DNA from: Palsa-504 sp963753195
GTDB lineage: Bacteria > Actinomycetota > Actinomycetes > Streptosporangiales > Streptosporangiaceae
Length of the DNA: 64,000 nt
Assembly: GCA_963753195.1 (NCBI GenBank)
Contig: CAVWBH010000001.1
Location: 744,001-808,000 of the forward strand
Direction: 5' to 3'
A program made the position numbers and the translations under genes. Numbering within the stretch: the first letter of the stretch is position 1; every line of letters starts with the position of its first letter. Shown in pieces: positions 16,522 to 24,806 of this stretch. Under the pieces are notes generated by a model that saw only the letters and a program-made list of their open reading frames with translations, did no database searches and was not told where the DNA came from.

Positions 16522-17460
16522 GTGATCTCTCGCGACGATATCCGGCGGTGCTATGACACGATCCGGCCGTACATCCGCCGGACGCCGGTGATCGATGTCG
16601 ACCTCAGCGAGCTGGACGGATCGGCCGGAGCCCTGCCGGAGGCCACGCTGAAGCTGGAGCAGCTGCAATGCGCGGGGTCGTTCAAGGCCCGGGGCGCGTT
16701 CGCGAACCTGCTGCTGCGGGACGTACCGCCGGCTGGCGTGGTCGCGGCGTCCGGCGGCAACCACGGCGTGGCCGTCGCGTACGCCGCGCACCGGCGCGGC
16801 GTACCGGCCAAGATCTTCGTCCCGACGGTGTCGGCGCCCGCCAAAATAGAGCGGATCCGCCAGCTCGGTGCCGACCTGGTGGTCACCGGCGAGCGCTACG
16901 CCGATGCCCTGGCCGCCGCCGAGGACTTCCAGCGGAACTCGGGCGCCATGAGCGTGCACGCCTACGACCAGCACGAGACCATCCTCGGCCAGGCCACCCT
17001 GGGCCTGGAGCTGGCCGGGCAGGCCGACGGCCTGGACACGGTGCTGGTGCCGGTAGGCGGCGGCGGCCTGATCGCCGGGGTCGCCTCCTGGTTCGCGGGC
17101 CGGGCCCGGGTGGTGGGGGTGGAGCCTGAGGGCGCTCCCACGCTCAGCTACGCGCGGGCCGCCGGCCGGCCCGCGTCCGCCCCGGCCGGCAGCGTCGCGG
17201 CGGACGCCCTGGCCCCGCGGCAGGTCGGCGAGCTGGTGTTCCCGATCACCCAGGCTTACGTTGACGATGTGCTGCTTGTCGATGACGCATCGATCCTGGC
17301 CGCGCAGCGGGCGCTCTGGCAGGCGTTCCGGGTGGCCGCCGAGCCCGCCGCCTCAGTGGGGATCGCGGCCCTGCTGGCCGGTACGTACAAGCCCGCTGCG
17401 GGCGAGCATGTCGCCGTGGTGATCAGCGGCGCCAACATGTCACCGGCCCAGCTCGGCTGA
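16522..17460 (+). CDS. PLP-dependent threonine/serine dehydratase
   Basis: A 312-residue fold-type-II PLP enzyme. The cofactor lysine is K55 in SFKARGAF, the phosphate-binding tetraglycine loop is VGGGGL, and ASGGNHGVAVAY and VPTVSAPAKIERI are conserved in threonine dehydratase/serine racemase proteins. It deaminates Thr or Ser to 2-oxobutyrate or pyruvate, or acts as a racemase. It lacks the C-terminal ACT regulatory domain of biosynthetic IlvA, so it is the short catabolic type. GTG 16522 follows gcaaag. The longer upstream frame crosses the repeats and is not expected to be translated. A DUF4032 gene follows 43 bp downstream. Confidence 0.88.
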   Translation: MISRDDIRRCYDTIRPYIRRTPVIDVDLSELDGSAGALPEATLKLEQLQCAGSFKARGAFANLLLRDVPPAGVVAASGGNHGVAVAYAAHRRGVPAKIFVPTVSAPAKIERIRQLGADLVVTGERYADALAAAEDFQRNSGAMSVHAYDQHETILGQATLGLELAGQADGLDTVLVPVGGGGLIAGVASWFAGRARVVGVEPEGAPTLSYARAAGRPASAPAGSVAADALAPRQVGELVFPITQAYVDDVLLVDDASILAAQRALWQAFRVAAEPAASVGIAALLAGTYKPAAGEHVAVVISGANMSPAQLG

Positions 17461-17503
17461 GGAGGCTCGCCGGAGCGGCCGATATTGCTGGAGAGGAGCC
17501 CAC

Positions 17504-18799
17504 GTGCGGTTCGTTTTCACTCCCCCCGCCGATCACGCGGCGGGCCTGCTGACCCTGCCGTGGCCGGCCCCGCTGGCCGAGTGGCAGGACGAGCGGCTGG
17601 TGGAGATCCGGCAGCGCGGCATCTCGCGGCACGTGGTCCGGTTCGTGTACGACGACGGCACGCTGTACGCGCTGAAGGAGCTGAGCGAGCGGCTGGCCCG
17701 GCGGGAGTACCACCTGCTGCGGGCGATGGCTGACCTCAACGTCCCGGCCGTCGAGGCGGTCGGGATCGCGGTCGACCGGGACCCGGCGAACCCGGACGCC
17801 GACGCCGTCCTGGTCACCAGGTTCCTCACCTACGCCACGACGTACCGGGCGGTGTTCTCCCATCCGCGGGGCATCCAGCCGATCGACGGGCTGCTGGACG
17901 CGCTGGTGGAACTGCTGGTCCGGCTGCACCTGTCCGGGTTCTTCTGGGGGGACTGCTCGCTGTCCAACACGCTGTTCCGGCATGACGCCGGCACGCTGGA
18001 GGCCTACCTGGTCGACGCCGAGACCAGCGAGCAGCATCCGGCCCTATCCGACGGGCAGCGTGACTACGACATCGACCTGGCTATCGAGCGGGTGGCCGGC
18101 GAGCTGCTCGACCTGCAGGCGGCCAGCCGGCTGCACGACGACGTCGACCCGCTGGAGATCGCCGACGAGCTGGGCCGACGGTATGCGTCGCTGTGGCGGG
18201 AGCTGACCCGCGAGGAGGTCCTGCGCCCCGGGGATCAGCGGCGGCGGATCGCCGAGCGGCTGCAGCGGCTGAACACGCTGGGCTTCGACGCCAACGAAGT
18301 GGAGCTGATCCCCACCCCGGAGGGGAACAAGCTGCGGCTGCGGACCCGGGTCTCGGAGTCCGGGCACTTCGCCCGGCAGCTGTTCCTGCGCACCGGGATC
18401 GACGCCGGGGAGAACCAGGCCCGCCGGCTGCTCAACGACATCGCCGGCTACCGCGCCTGGCTGGAGCGCAAGGAAGGGCGCCCGGTCTCGGAGATCGTAG
18501 CGGTCAACCGGTGGCTGGAGGAGATCTACGACCCGGTGATCGCCGCGATCCCCGAAGAGCTGCGCGGCCGGATGCCGCCGGCCGAGATCTTCCACGAGAT
18601 CCTGGAGCACCGCTGGTACATGTCCGAGGCGGCGGGGCGCGACGTCGGTACCGCCGCCGCCACCAGGGACTACCTCAAGCACGTGCTGCCCGCGGCGCCG
18701 CAGCCGCTGGACGAGACGCTGGGCGAGGTGACCGGGCCGCTCGAGGCGCTGACCGGGCCGTTCGACGAGCCGACCGCCGCGCGCGGCGAGCGGGCCTAG
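17504..18799 (+). CDS. DUF4032 protein with kinase-like N-terminal domain
   Basis: A 431-residue protein. Residues 40-215 have the look of an atypical small-molecule or lipopolysaccharide kinase fold. VVRFVYDDGTLYALKEL places a Lys in a strand, followed by a helix Glu (ARREYHLL). FFWGDCSLSNTLF resembles the catalytic HGD-x-x-x-x-N loop with His replaced by Trp-Gly, and AYLVDAETSE stands where the DFG metal Asp belongs. The C-terminal half (about 250-400) is the actinobacterial DUF4032 region, including HRWYMSEAAGRDVG. The substrate is unknown. The GTG start has gagaggag upstream. It probably shares a transcript with the dehydratase. Confidence 0.75.
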   Translation: MRFVFTPPADHAAGLLTLPWPAPLAEWQDERLVEIRQRGISRHVVRFVYDDGTLYALKELSERLARREYHLLRAMADLNVPAVEAVGIAVDRDPANPDADAVLVTRFLTYATTYRAVFSHPRGIQPIDGLLDALVELLVRLHLSGFFWGDCSLSNTLFRHDAGTLEAYLVDAETSEQHPALSDGQRDYDIDLAIERVAGELLDLQAASRLHDDVDPLEIADELGRRYASLWRELTREEVLRPGDQRRRIAERLQRLNTLGFDANEVELIPTPEGNKLRLRTRVSESGHFARQLFLRTGIDAGENQARRLLNDIAGYRAWLERKEGRPVSEIVAVNRWLEEIYDPVIAAIPEELRGRMPPAEIFHEILEHRWYMSEAAGRDVGTAAATRDYLKHVLPAAPQPLDETLGEVTGPLEALTGPFDEPTAARGERA

Positions 18800-18892
18800 A
18801 CGGATCCTCCGGCGCATCTGGTACTTGCGCAACGCAAGACAAATTGCCATCATTGCCTGCGTATAAGGCCGCGCCTGGCCCGCCCGGCCGAA

Positions 18893-18948
18893 CGCGAGCA
18901 GTGCCCCAAGCGCGAACAGCGCCCCCAAACGCGAACAGTGCCCCCAAC
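18893..18948. repeat. Three 18-19-bp tandem repeats upstream of the secreted two-domain gene
   Basis: Units at 18893-18910, 18911-18929 and 18930-18948 share cgcgarcagygcccc. The last one runs into the ribosome-binding site aacggagg of the next gene, so the repeat occupies the leader or promoter region. Confidence 0.85.
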
Positions 18949-18958
18949 GGAGGTTCAT

Positions 18959-19909
18959 GTGGCTCGACGGCGAGCTCGGCTATCGATGATCGTGGCCGCG
19001 GCGGCGTGTGTCGCCGGCCTGGCCAGCATGTCCGTCCCAGCCTTCGCCAGCGAGGCCCACGGCGCCGGCCCGGTGCTGTCGGTGGGCGGCGAGGTGACGA
19101 CGCCGACGGCGTACACGGCAGCGGCGCTGGCGAAGCTCCCGCAGACTACGGCCACCGTCACGGTCGGCTCCCGTCACGTCACGGTCACCGGGGTGCTGCT
19201 GGAGACGCTGGTCACCGACGCGGGGCCGGCCTACCCGGCCAGCCTGCTGAACACGAAGAACGAGCTGCTGAGAGTCACGGCGACGGTCCGCGGCGACGGT
19301 CATCGCCAGGTCACCTTCGCGGTGGGCGAGCTCGACCCGGGCTTCGGCAACCATCCGGCGCTGCTGGCCCTGACCCTGAATGGGCGGCCCGTCGCGGGCG
19401 GCCCCAAGCTGGTCGTTCCCGGTGACAGTGCTCCGCTCCGGTATGTGTTCGGGGTTTCCCAGGTGACGGTCGGGATCGCGACCGCGCCCGCGACCAACAC
19501 GAATCCCTCGGCGGGCAGCCCCGTCCAGGTCATCTACGGCCACCACGTCGTGACGCTCAGCGCGGCCCTGCTGGCCAGGCTGCCCAGCGAGACGCTCAAG
19601 GTCTCGTTCCAGGGACCCGGTGGCACGCAGGCGCACACCGAGATCGGCCCGTCCCTGCCCGTCGTGCTGGCCGCCGCGGGGATCTTCCCGACCCTCAACA
19701 CCTGGGTGGCGGCCACCGGGGACGACAATTACGTGGCCACGGTCACGGCGGCTGAGCAGTTCGTCGGCGGCCGCCCGCTGCAGCTGTCGCTGAACGAAGA
19801 CGGCGTGACGCTCGCCCAGCCGCGCTTGGTCGCCGACGGCGATGTCAAGGGCGGCCGCTACGTCTCGGACATCGTTGACCTATACGTCGGCACCGGGCCG
19901 GCTTCCTGA
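18959..19909 (+). CDS. Secreted protein with two molybdopterin-oxidoreductase-like beta domains
   Basis: A 316-residue protein with a Sec signal peptide: positive ARRRARL, a hydrophobic core, and cleavage expected after VPAFAS near residue 29. The mature part contains two similar units. The first (about 35-150) has VLSVGGEVTTPTAYTAAALAKLP and GVLLETLVTDAG. The second (about 175-310) has VQVIYGHHVVTLSAALLARLP and PSLPVVLAAAGI. The pattern resembles the sulfite-oxidase/molybdopterin-binding fold (PF00174-like), but the cofactor-ligating Cys is not visible, so enzymatic function is doubtful. GTG 18959 has ggagg 5 bp before it. An 18-bp hairpin follows the stop. Confidence 0.65.
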   Translation: MARRRARLSMIVAAAACVAGLASMSVPAFASEAHGAGPVLSVGGEVTTPTAYTAAALAKLPQTTATVTVGSRHVTVTGVLLETLVTDAGPAYPASLLNTKNELLRVTATVRGDGHRQVTFAVGELDPGFGNHPALLALTLNGRPVAGGPKLVVPGDSAPLRYVFGVSQVTVGIATAPATNTNPSAGSPVQVIYGHHVVTLSAALLARLPSETLKVSFQGPGGTQAHTEIGPSLPVVLAAAGIFPTLNTWVAATGDDNYVATVTAAEQFVGGRPLQLSLNEDGVTLAQPRLVADGDVKGGRYVSDIVDLYVGTGPAS

Positions 19910-19946
19910 CCGATCTGGGAGAAGGATCCGGCTAGCGGCTTACGGC

Positions 19947-19992
19947 CAGGCCGGGTTCACGGCGTCGGGCTCGTCGCCGTGAACCCGGCCTG
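19947..19992. terminator. Perfect 18-bp hairpin between convergent genes
   Basis: Left arm 19947-19964 (caggccgggttcacggcg) and right arm 19975-19992 are exact reverse complements around a 10-base loop. It lies between the secreted two-domain gene (+) and glgM (-), a position expected for a bidirectional terminator. There is no U-tract on either side, as is common in high-GC actinobacteria. Confidence 0.8.
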
Positions 19993-20048
19993 CGCGGTTC
20001 GATCCTGGGGCTTCGATGCCCGCTGACGGAGACCGGTCAGCTTGCGGT

Positions 20049-21215
20049 TCATGCCCCGGCGGCCAGCTCGGCGTAGAGGGCGGCGGTCTGGGCCGCGATG
20101 GCAGGCCAGCCGAACTCGGCGACCACCCGCTTGCGGCCCGCCTGGCCCATCGCCGTGGCCCGGTCGGGCTCGCGGATCAGCGCGTTCAGCGCTTCGGCCA
20201 GCGGCTCCGGCTCACCCGGCGGTACCAGCAGGCCGGTCTGGCCGTCCGCGACCACCTCCGGGATCCCGCCGGTGCGCGAGGCTACGACCGCGGTCCCGCA
20301 CGCCATGGCCTCCAGGTTCACGATGCCGAGCGGCTCGTAGACCGACGGGCAGGCGAACACCGTGGCGTGCGTGAGCAGCTGGATCACCTCGTGCTTGGGC
20401 AGCATCTCCGGGATCCACACCACGCCGGACCGGCTCGCATGCAGGCCGGCCACCAGCTCCGTCACCTCGGCTTCCAGCTCCGGCGTGTCGGCCTGCCCCG
20501 CGCACAGCACCAGCTGCGCCTGCGGGACCAGCATTGACGCTGCGCGGAGCAGCACCGGCACGCCCTTCTGCCGGGTGATCCGGCCGACGAAGATCACGTA
20601 GGGGCGGCTGGTGTCGATGCCGTGCCGCTCGAGCACGCCGGTGCCCGGGTCCGGGCGGTACTCGGCGGTGTCTATCCCGTTGCGGATAACCCGGATCCGT
20701 TCGGCCGGAATCTCGGGGTAGGCGGCGGTGATGTCGGCGCGCATGCCGTCCGACACGGCCACCACCGCGGCCGCCGAGGCCGCGGAGACCCGCTCGCACC
20801 AGGTGGAGAGCTGGTACCCACCGCCGAGCTGCTCGGCTTTCCACGGGCGCAGCGCCTCGAGCGAGTGCATGGTCATGACGTGCGGGATGCCGTAGAGCAT
20901 GGCCGCGAGATGCCCGCCCAGGTTGGCGTACCAGGTGTGCGAGTGGACGAGCTGCGCGGTGCCGCGAGGGCCGGACAGGGCGGCGGTCATGGACAGGTCG
21001 GTGGATATCACCTGGAGGGCCTGGTTGGCGTCGGCCAGCAGCTCCCAGGGCCGGTGCGCGACCGCGCCCGGCCGGTCGGCGCCCTGGCAGTGCACGGTCA
21101 GATCGACCAGCGGGGCCAGCTCGCGGGCCAGGTAGGTGACGTGCACGCCGGCCCCGCCGTACACGTCGGGCGGGTATTCCCGGGTCAGCATCGCCACCCG
21201 CAGCTCGCCCGTCAC
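20049..21215 (-). CDS. glgM: Actinobacterial GT4 glycogen/maltose-1-phosphate synthase (GlgA/GlgM type)
   Basis: A 388-residue GT4 (GT-B fold) glycosyltransferase. The N-terminal domain has MLTREYPPDVYGGAGVHV with the nucleotide-sugar glycine loop, then HSHTWYANLGGHLA. The C-terminal domain has FVGRITRQKGVPVLLRA and the EX7E motif in PSVYEPLGIVNLEAMACG. This class includes mycobacterial GlgM (Rv1212c), which makes maltose-1-phosphate from ADP-glucose for GlgE; it is often labelled GlgA. GTG 21213-21215 overlaps the glgC stop by 4 bp (GTGA), so the pair is translationally coupled and ADP-glucose is the likely donor. A longer frame to 21674 only shadows glgC. No glgE is in the window. Confidence 0.85.
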   Translation of the reverse strand: MTGELRVAMLTREYPPDVYGGAGVHVTYLARELAPLVDLTVHCQGADRPGAVAHRPWELLADANQALQVISTDLSMTAALSGPRGTAQLVHSHTWYANLGGHLAAMLYGIPHVMTMHSLEALRPWKAEQLGGGYQLSTWCERVSAASAAAVVAVSDGMRADITAAYPEIPAERIRVIRNGIDTAEYRPDPGTGVLERHGIDTSRPYVIFVGRITRQKGVPVLLRAASMLVPQAQLVLCAGQADTPELEAEVTELVAGLHASRSGVVWIPEMLPKHEVIQLLTHATVFACPSVYEPLGIVNLEAMACGTAVVASRTGGIPEVVADGQTGLLVPPGEPEPLAEALNALIREPDRATAMGQAGRKRVVAEFGWPAIAAQTAALYAELAAGA

Positions 21216-22450
21216 GGGATGACCTCCTGGCCCTTGCCCACCACGGTGATGCCGCCGGCCGAGACGATGAAGCCCCGGGCCCGGTCGTGCTCCTTGTCCA
21301 CCCCGACCTGCGCCCATTCGGGCACCGTGACGTTCTTGTCGATGATCGCGTCCCTGATCAGGGCGTGGCGGCCGACCTTGGTGTTGTGCAGCAGCACGGA
21401 CCGCTCCACCGTCGCCCAGCTGTTCACCCGCACCCCGGGAGAGAGCACCGACCGGCGGACCAGGCCGCCGGAGATGATGACGCCGGGGCTGACCAGGCTG
21501 TCGATCGCGCGCCCGACCCGGTCGCCCGCGTCGTGCACGAACTTGGACGGCGGCAGTGACGGCAGGTGGGTGAAGATCGGCCACTGGTCGTTGTACAGGT
21601 TGAACACCGGCTCGACGGCGCACAGGTCCATATGCGCCTCGAAGTAGGACTCCAGCGTGCCGACGTCGCGCCAATAGCCGGCGTCCCGGCCGGACGCGCC
21701 CGGGACCTTGTTGGTCAGGAAGTCGTAGGCCTGCGCGCAGCCGTCCCGGACCAGCATGGGGATGATGTTGCCGCCCATGTCATGCCGGCTGGAGTCGTCG
21801 GCGGCGTCCTTGCGGAGCGCGTCGACCAGCACGTCGGTGTCGAACACGTAGTTGCCCATCGACGCGTAGGACTGGTCCGGGCGGTCGGGCAGCGGCGGCG
21901 GGTCGGCGGGCTTCTCGAGGAACTCCTCGATGGTCCGGCCGTCCCGGCCGACCCCGACGATGCCGAACGCGGAGGCCTCGTGCCGCGGCACGGGAATGGC
22001 CGCCACTGTCACCCCGGCCCCGTACCGCCGGTGGTGCTCGATCATCTGCGCCGGGTCCATCCGGTACACGTGGTCGGCACCGATGACGATCACGATGTCC
22101 GGCTTCTCGTCGTTGATCAGGTTCATCGACTGGTAGATGGCGTCCGCCGAGCCGGTGTACCAGTACGGGCCGAGCCGCTGCTGAGCCGGGACGGGTGTCA
22201 CGTAGTTGCCGAGCAGGGCGCTCATCCGCCATGTGGTCGAGATGTGCCGGTCCAGGCTGTGGCTCTTGTACTGGGTCAGCACGCAGATCTTCAGGATCCC
22301 GGCGTTGGCCAGGTTGGACAGCGCGAAATCGATCAGCCGGTATAGGCCGCCGAACGGCACCGCCGGCTTGGCCCGGTCCGCAGTCAGCGGGCTGAGGCGG
22401 GTCCCCGCGCCGCCGGCCAGCACAATTCCGAGCACTGACGCCTCCGGCAT
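21212..22450 (-). CDS. glgC: Glucose-1-phosphate adenylyltransferase
   Basis: A 412-residue ADP-glucose pyrophosphorylase, which makes ADP-glucose from ATP and glucose-1-phosphate, the first committed step of alpha-glucan synthesis. The N-terminal nucleotidyltransferase domain has LAGGAGTRLSPLTADRAKPA and the substrate-site lysine in EEFLEKPADPP. YASMGNYVFD and WRDVGTLESYFEAH follow, and a C-terminal left-handed beta-helix begins near 290. Length and motifs are those of a complete enzyme. The ATG has an aggaggg site. It sits between the AI-2E transporter (23 bp upstream) and glgM (4-bp overlap), all on the reverse strand, a likely operon. Confidence 0.93.
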   Translation of the reverse strand: MPEASVLGIVLAGGAGTRLSPLTADRAKPAVPFGGLYRLIDFALSNLANAGILKICVLTQYKSHSLDRHISTTWRMSALLGNYVTPVPAQQRLGPYWYTGSADAIYQSMNLINDEKPDIVIVIGADHVYRMDPAQMIEHHRRYGAGVTVAAIPVPRHEASAFGIVGVGRDGRTIEEFLEKPADPPPLPDRPDQSYASMGNYVFDTDVLVDALRKDAADDSSRHDMGGNIIPMLVRDGCAQAYDFLTNKVPGASGRDAGYWRDVGTLESYFEAHMDLCAVEPVFNLYNDQWPIFTHLPSLPPSKFVHDAGDRVGRAIDSLVSPGVIISGGLVRRSVLSPGVRVNSWATVERSVLLHNTKVGRHALIRDAIIDKNVTVPEWAQVGVDKEHDRARGFIVSAGGITVVGKGQEVIP

Positions 22451-22473
22451 GGCGGCCCTCCTGGAGTTAGCAG

Positions 22474-23655
22474 TTAACTGTCATGCTCCCGCACGTCCTG
22501 CGGAACGGGGAAGAGGTCTTCTTGCGCCTTGGGCGCACTGGCCCGCCAGGCCTCGCGGACCAGCACCTGCAGCGCGCCCGCCACCGGGATGGCCAGCAGC
22601 GCCGCGACGAAGCCGCCGAACAGGCCACCGACCAGGCTGCCGAGGGAGGCACCGATCAGCACGGCCATCAGCACCAGCAGCGGGCTGATCCGCACCGTCC
22701 GGCTCATGATTACCGGGTTCAGGATGTGATTCTCGATCTGGGTATAGACCAGGAAGACGACCAGGGTGACGATGCCCGCGGTGATGCCCTTGGTGAACGC
22801 GAACAAGACGGTGGGGATGCCGGCCAGGGCCCCGCCGACCATGGGCAGGAAGTCCACCAGGGCGACCCACAGGCCCCACAGCAACGGGTACGGCACGCCC
22901 ACGAGCAGCAGCGTCACGAACACGACCACCCCGGCGATGATCGACGTCAGGAAGTTGCCCAGCATGTACCCGATGACGGCCTTGTTCACCTCCCCGGCCA
23001 CCCGCTTGACGCTGTCCGCGCGCTGCTGCGGCAGCTGGCCCAGGATCCAGCGCCGCATCTTCGGCGCCTCGATCAGCAGCAGCAGGACCAGGACGAAGAT
23101 GACGAACAGCTCGATGACCAGCGAGAACGCGGCCGTGCCGATGCTCAGGGCCGGCTTGCTCAGCGACTGCGCGTAGCTGACCAGCTTGGGCGTGTTGCGC
23201 TGCACCCAGGTCAGGACGTGGTACTTGCGGGCGATGTGGCCGATCCAGCCCGTGCCCTGCTCCGCGTTGGCCACATAGGTGGGCAGCTTGTCGGCCAGGT
23301 GGGTGATCGCGCCCACCAGCGGGTACCCGAAGACCAGGGCCAGGCCGAGGAAGGCCAGCGCGGCCAGGATGGTGACGATGGTGACCGCGTAGCCCCGGCG
23401 CAGGCTCAGCCTGCGCTCCAGCACGGCCACGATCGGGTTGAGCAGCACGGCGACGAACCCGGCCACCAGGATGATCAGGACGATTTCCCGCAGCCGGTAG
23501 ATCAGCTTGCCGGCCAGGTAGGTGCCAGCCACCACGGCCACCGTGACCACGATGGTCCGCAGTGGCACGTGCCGGGCGTCGGCGTACCGGTACAGCCGGG
23601 CCAGGCGGCCCTGCGGCGGCGGCTGTTCGGTCACGTGATCAGCATGCCAGGTCAT
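22474..23655 (-). CDS. AI-2E family transporter (TerC/PerM-type membrane protein)
   Basis: A 393-residue membrane protein with the eight-helix plan of the AI-2E exporter/PerM family. An N-terminal pair of helices (VVTVAVVAGTYLAGKL, IVLIILVAGFVAVLLNPIV) precedes a soluble loop (about 120-185). After this comes the conserved GYMLGNFLTSIIAGVVVFV, then PYPLLWGLWVALVDFLPMVG and a YTQIENHILNPVIMSRTV block. Members move small hydrophobic or charged substrates; AI-2 itself is unlikely in an actinobacterium. A GTG about 7 codons downstream is an alternative start. It lies upstream of glgC with a 23-bp gap and is probably cotranscribed, although a link to glucan synthesis is not established. Confidence 0.8.
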   Translation of the reverse strand: MTWHADHVTEQPPPQGRLARLYRYADARHVPLRTIVVTVAVVAGTYLAGKLIYRLREIVLIILVAGFVAVLLNPIVAVLERRLSLRRGYAVTIVTILAALAFLGLALVFGYPLVGAITHLADKLPTYVANAEQGTGWIGHIARKYHVLTWVQRNTPKLVSYAQSLSKPALSIGTAAFSLVIELFVIFVLVLLLLIEAPKMRRWILGQLPQQRADSVKRVAGEVNKAVIGYMLGNFLTSIIAGVVVFVTLLLVGVPYPLLWGLWVALVDFLPMVGGALAGIPTVLFAFTKGITAGIVTLVVFLVYTQIENHILNPVIMSRTVRISPLLVLMAVLIGASLGSLVGGLFGGFVAALLAIPVAGALQVLVREAWRASAPKAQEDLFPVPQDVREHDS

Positions 23656-23772
23656 GCGCGCGCCGCAAGTACCGCCGCGGACGGCTGGGCGGCCGGGCCG
23701 CGTACCGCCGCCGGACGGGCTGGCCGGCCGGGCCGCGTAGCGCCGCCCGGCATGGTGGCATAAGTTGCTGAG

Positions 23773-24804
23773 GTGAACGCGGACCTGTGGCTTCGGTTCC
23801 TGTCCGGGCCGGACATCGACTCGCTCGGCCTGGAGAAGGCCGAGATCCTCGCCGCGGTCACCGACGCCGTGCGCGCGCACGGTGACGGGCGCGCCGTGAC
23901 CGAGCCCAGGGTGCACCTCATCCCGGACAACAACGGCGCCGGGCACTTCAACGTGCTCCGCGGGGCCCTGTCCGCGCCCGGCCTCGGCGGCCCGAGCGGG
24001 GTGGCAAGGGTGGCCGGCGTTAAGGTGGTCGGCGACTTCGTGGCCAACTACGCGGCCGGCCTGCCCAGCGAGCTCGGGCTGCTGACACTGTACGACCCGC
24101 AGACGGGGATCCCGCTGTCGATCATGGACGCCACGATGATCACCGCCTGCCGGACCGGGGCGATGACCGCGGTCGGTGCCCGCTACCTGGCCCGGCCGGA
24201 CGCCCGCGTGCTCGGCCACGTCGGCGCCCGCGGCACCGCGTTCTGGAATGTCGTGCTGCTGGACGAGATGTTCGACCTGGATGAGATCCGGGTCACCAGC
24301 CGCCGGCCCGAGTCCCGCGAGGCCTTCGCCCGGCAGCTGGCTGAGGTCACTGCTACCCCGGTCCGCGTCGCCGCCTCCCCCGAGGAGGTCTTCGACGGCG
24401 CTGACATCCTGGTCGAGGCGTCGCGGCTCACCGAGCCCGAGCCGCTGCTGCGCACCGCCTGGGTCAAGCCCGGCGCCTTCGTCGTCCCCTACGGCACGAT
24501 CAGCGCCGTGGAGCTCGACCTGCTCGACGTCATGGACAAGGTGGTGGTGGACGACTGGCGCGAGGCGCAGGCGGGACAGTTCGGCGCGCTGCGCCGGCAT
24601 ATCGACACGGGGCGGCTGTCGGCTCAGTCGCTGCACGCCGAGCTCGGCCAGATCGTCACCGGCCGCAGGCCCGGCCGTGAGCGGGACGACGAGCGGATCC
24701 TGTTCTGGCACCGCGGCCTGGCCATCCTGGACATCGCCGTCGGCCTGGCCATCCTGCGCCGGGCTGAGCAGCAGGACGCCGGGACAATGCTGCGGTACCG
24801 GTAG
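23773..24804 (+). CDS. Ornithine cyclodeaminase/mu-crystallin family protein
   Basis: A 343-residue protein of the OCD/mu-crystallin family: NAD(P)-dependent imine reductases, cyclodeaminases or dehydrogenases of alpha-imino acids. The substrate-carboxylate Lys lies in AGVKVVGDF, and the conserved MDATMITACRTGAMTAVGARYL has the substrate Arg. The dinucleotide loop reads HVGARGTAFWNVV, a deviation from the usual GxGxQA. A second dimerisation segment is at DKVVVDDWREA. It starts at GTG. The ammonia-lyase-like gene begins only 2 bp after its stop, so the two are one unit, and the substrate may be an imine or amino acid handled by both. Confidence 0.85.
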   Translation: MNADLWLRFLSGPDIDSLGLEKAEILAAVTDAVRAHGDGRAVTEPRVHLIPDNNGAGHFNVLRGALSAPGLGGPSGVARVAGVKVVGDFVANYAAGLPSELGLLTLYDPQTGIPLSIMDATMITACRTGAMTAVGARYLARPDARVLGHVGARGTAFWNVVLLDEMFDLDEIRVTSRRPESREAFARQLAEVTATPVRVAASPEEVFDGADILVEASRLTEPEPLLRTAWVKPGAFVVPYGTISAVELDLLDVMDKVVVDDWREAQAGQFGALRRHIDTGRLSAQSLHAELGQIVTGRRPGRERDDERILFWHRGLAILDIAVGLAILRRAEQQDAGTMLRYR

Positions 24805-24806
24805 CG

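Noticed and set aside
19990..20015. tRNA T-loop-like ggttcgatcc
   Set aside because: The flanking 5-bp stem does not pair and no acceptor, D or anticodon arms are present.
21216..21674. N-terminal extension of glgM
   Set aside because: It lies inside glgC in another frame; the GTGA overlap and the conserved MLTREYPP start fix the GTG at 21215.
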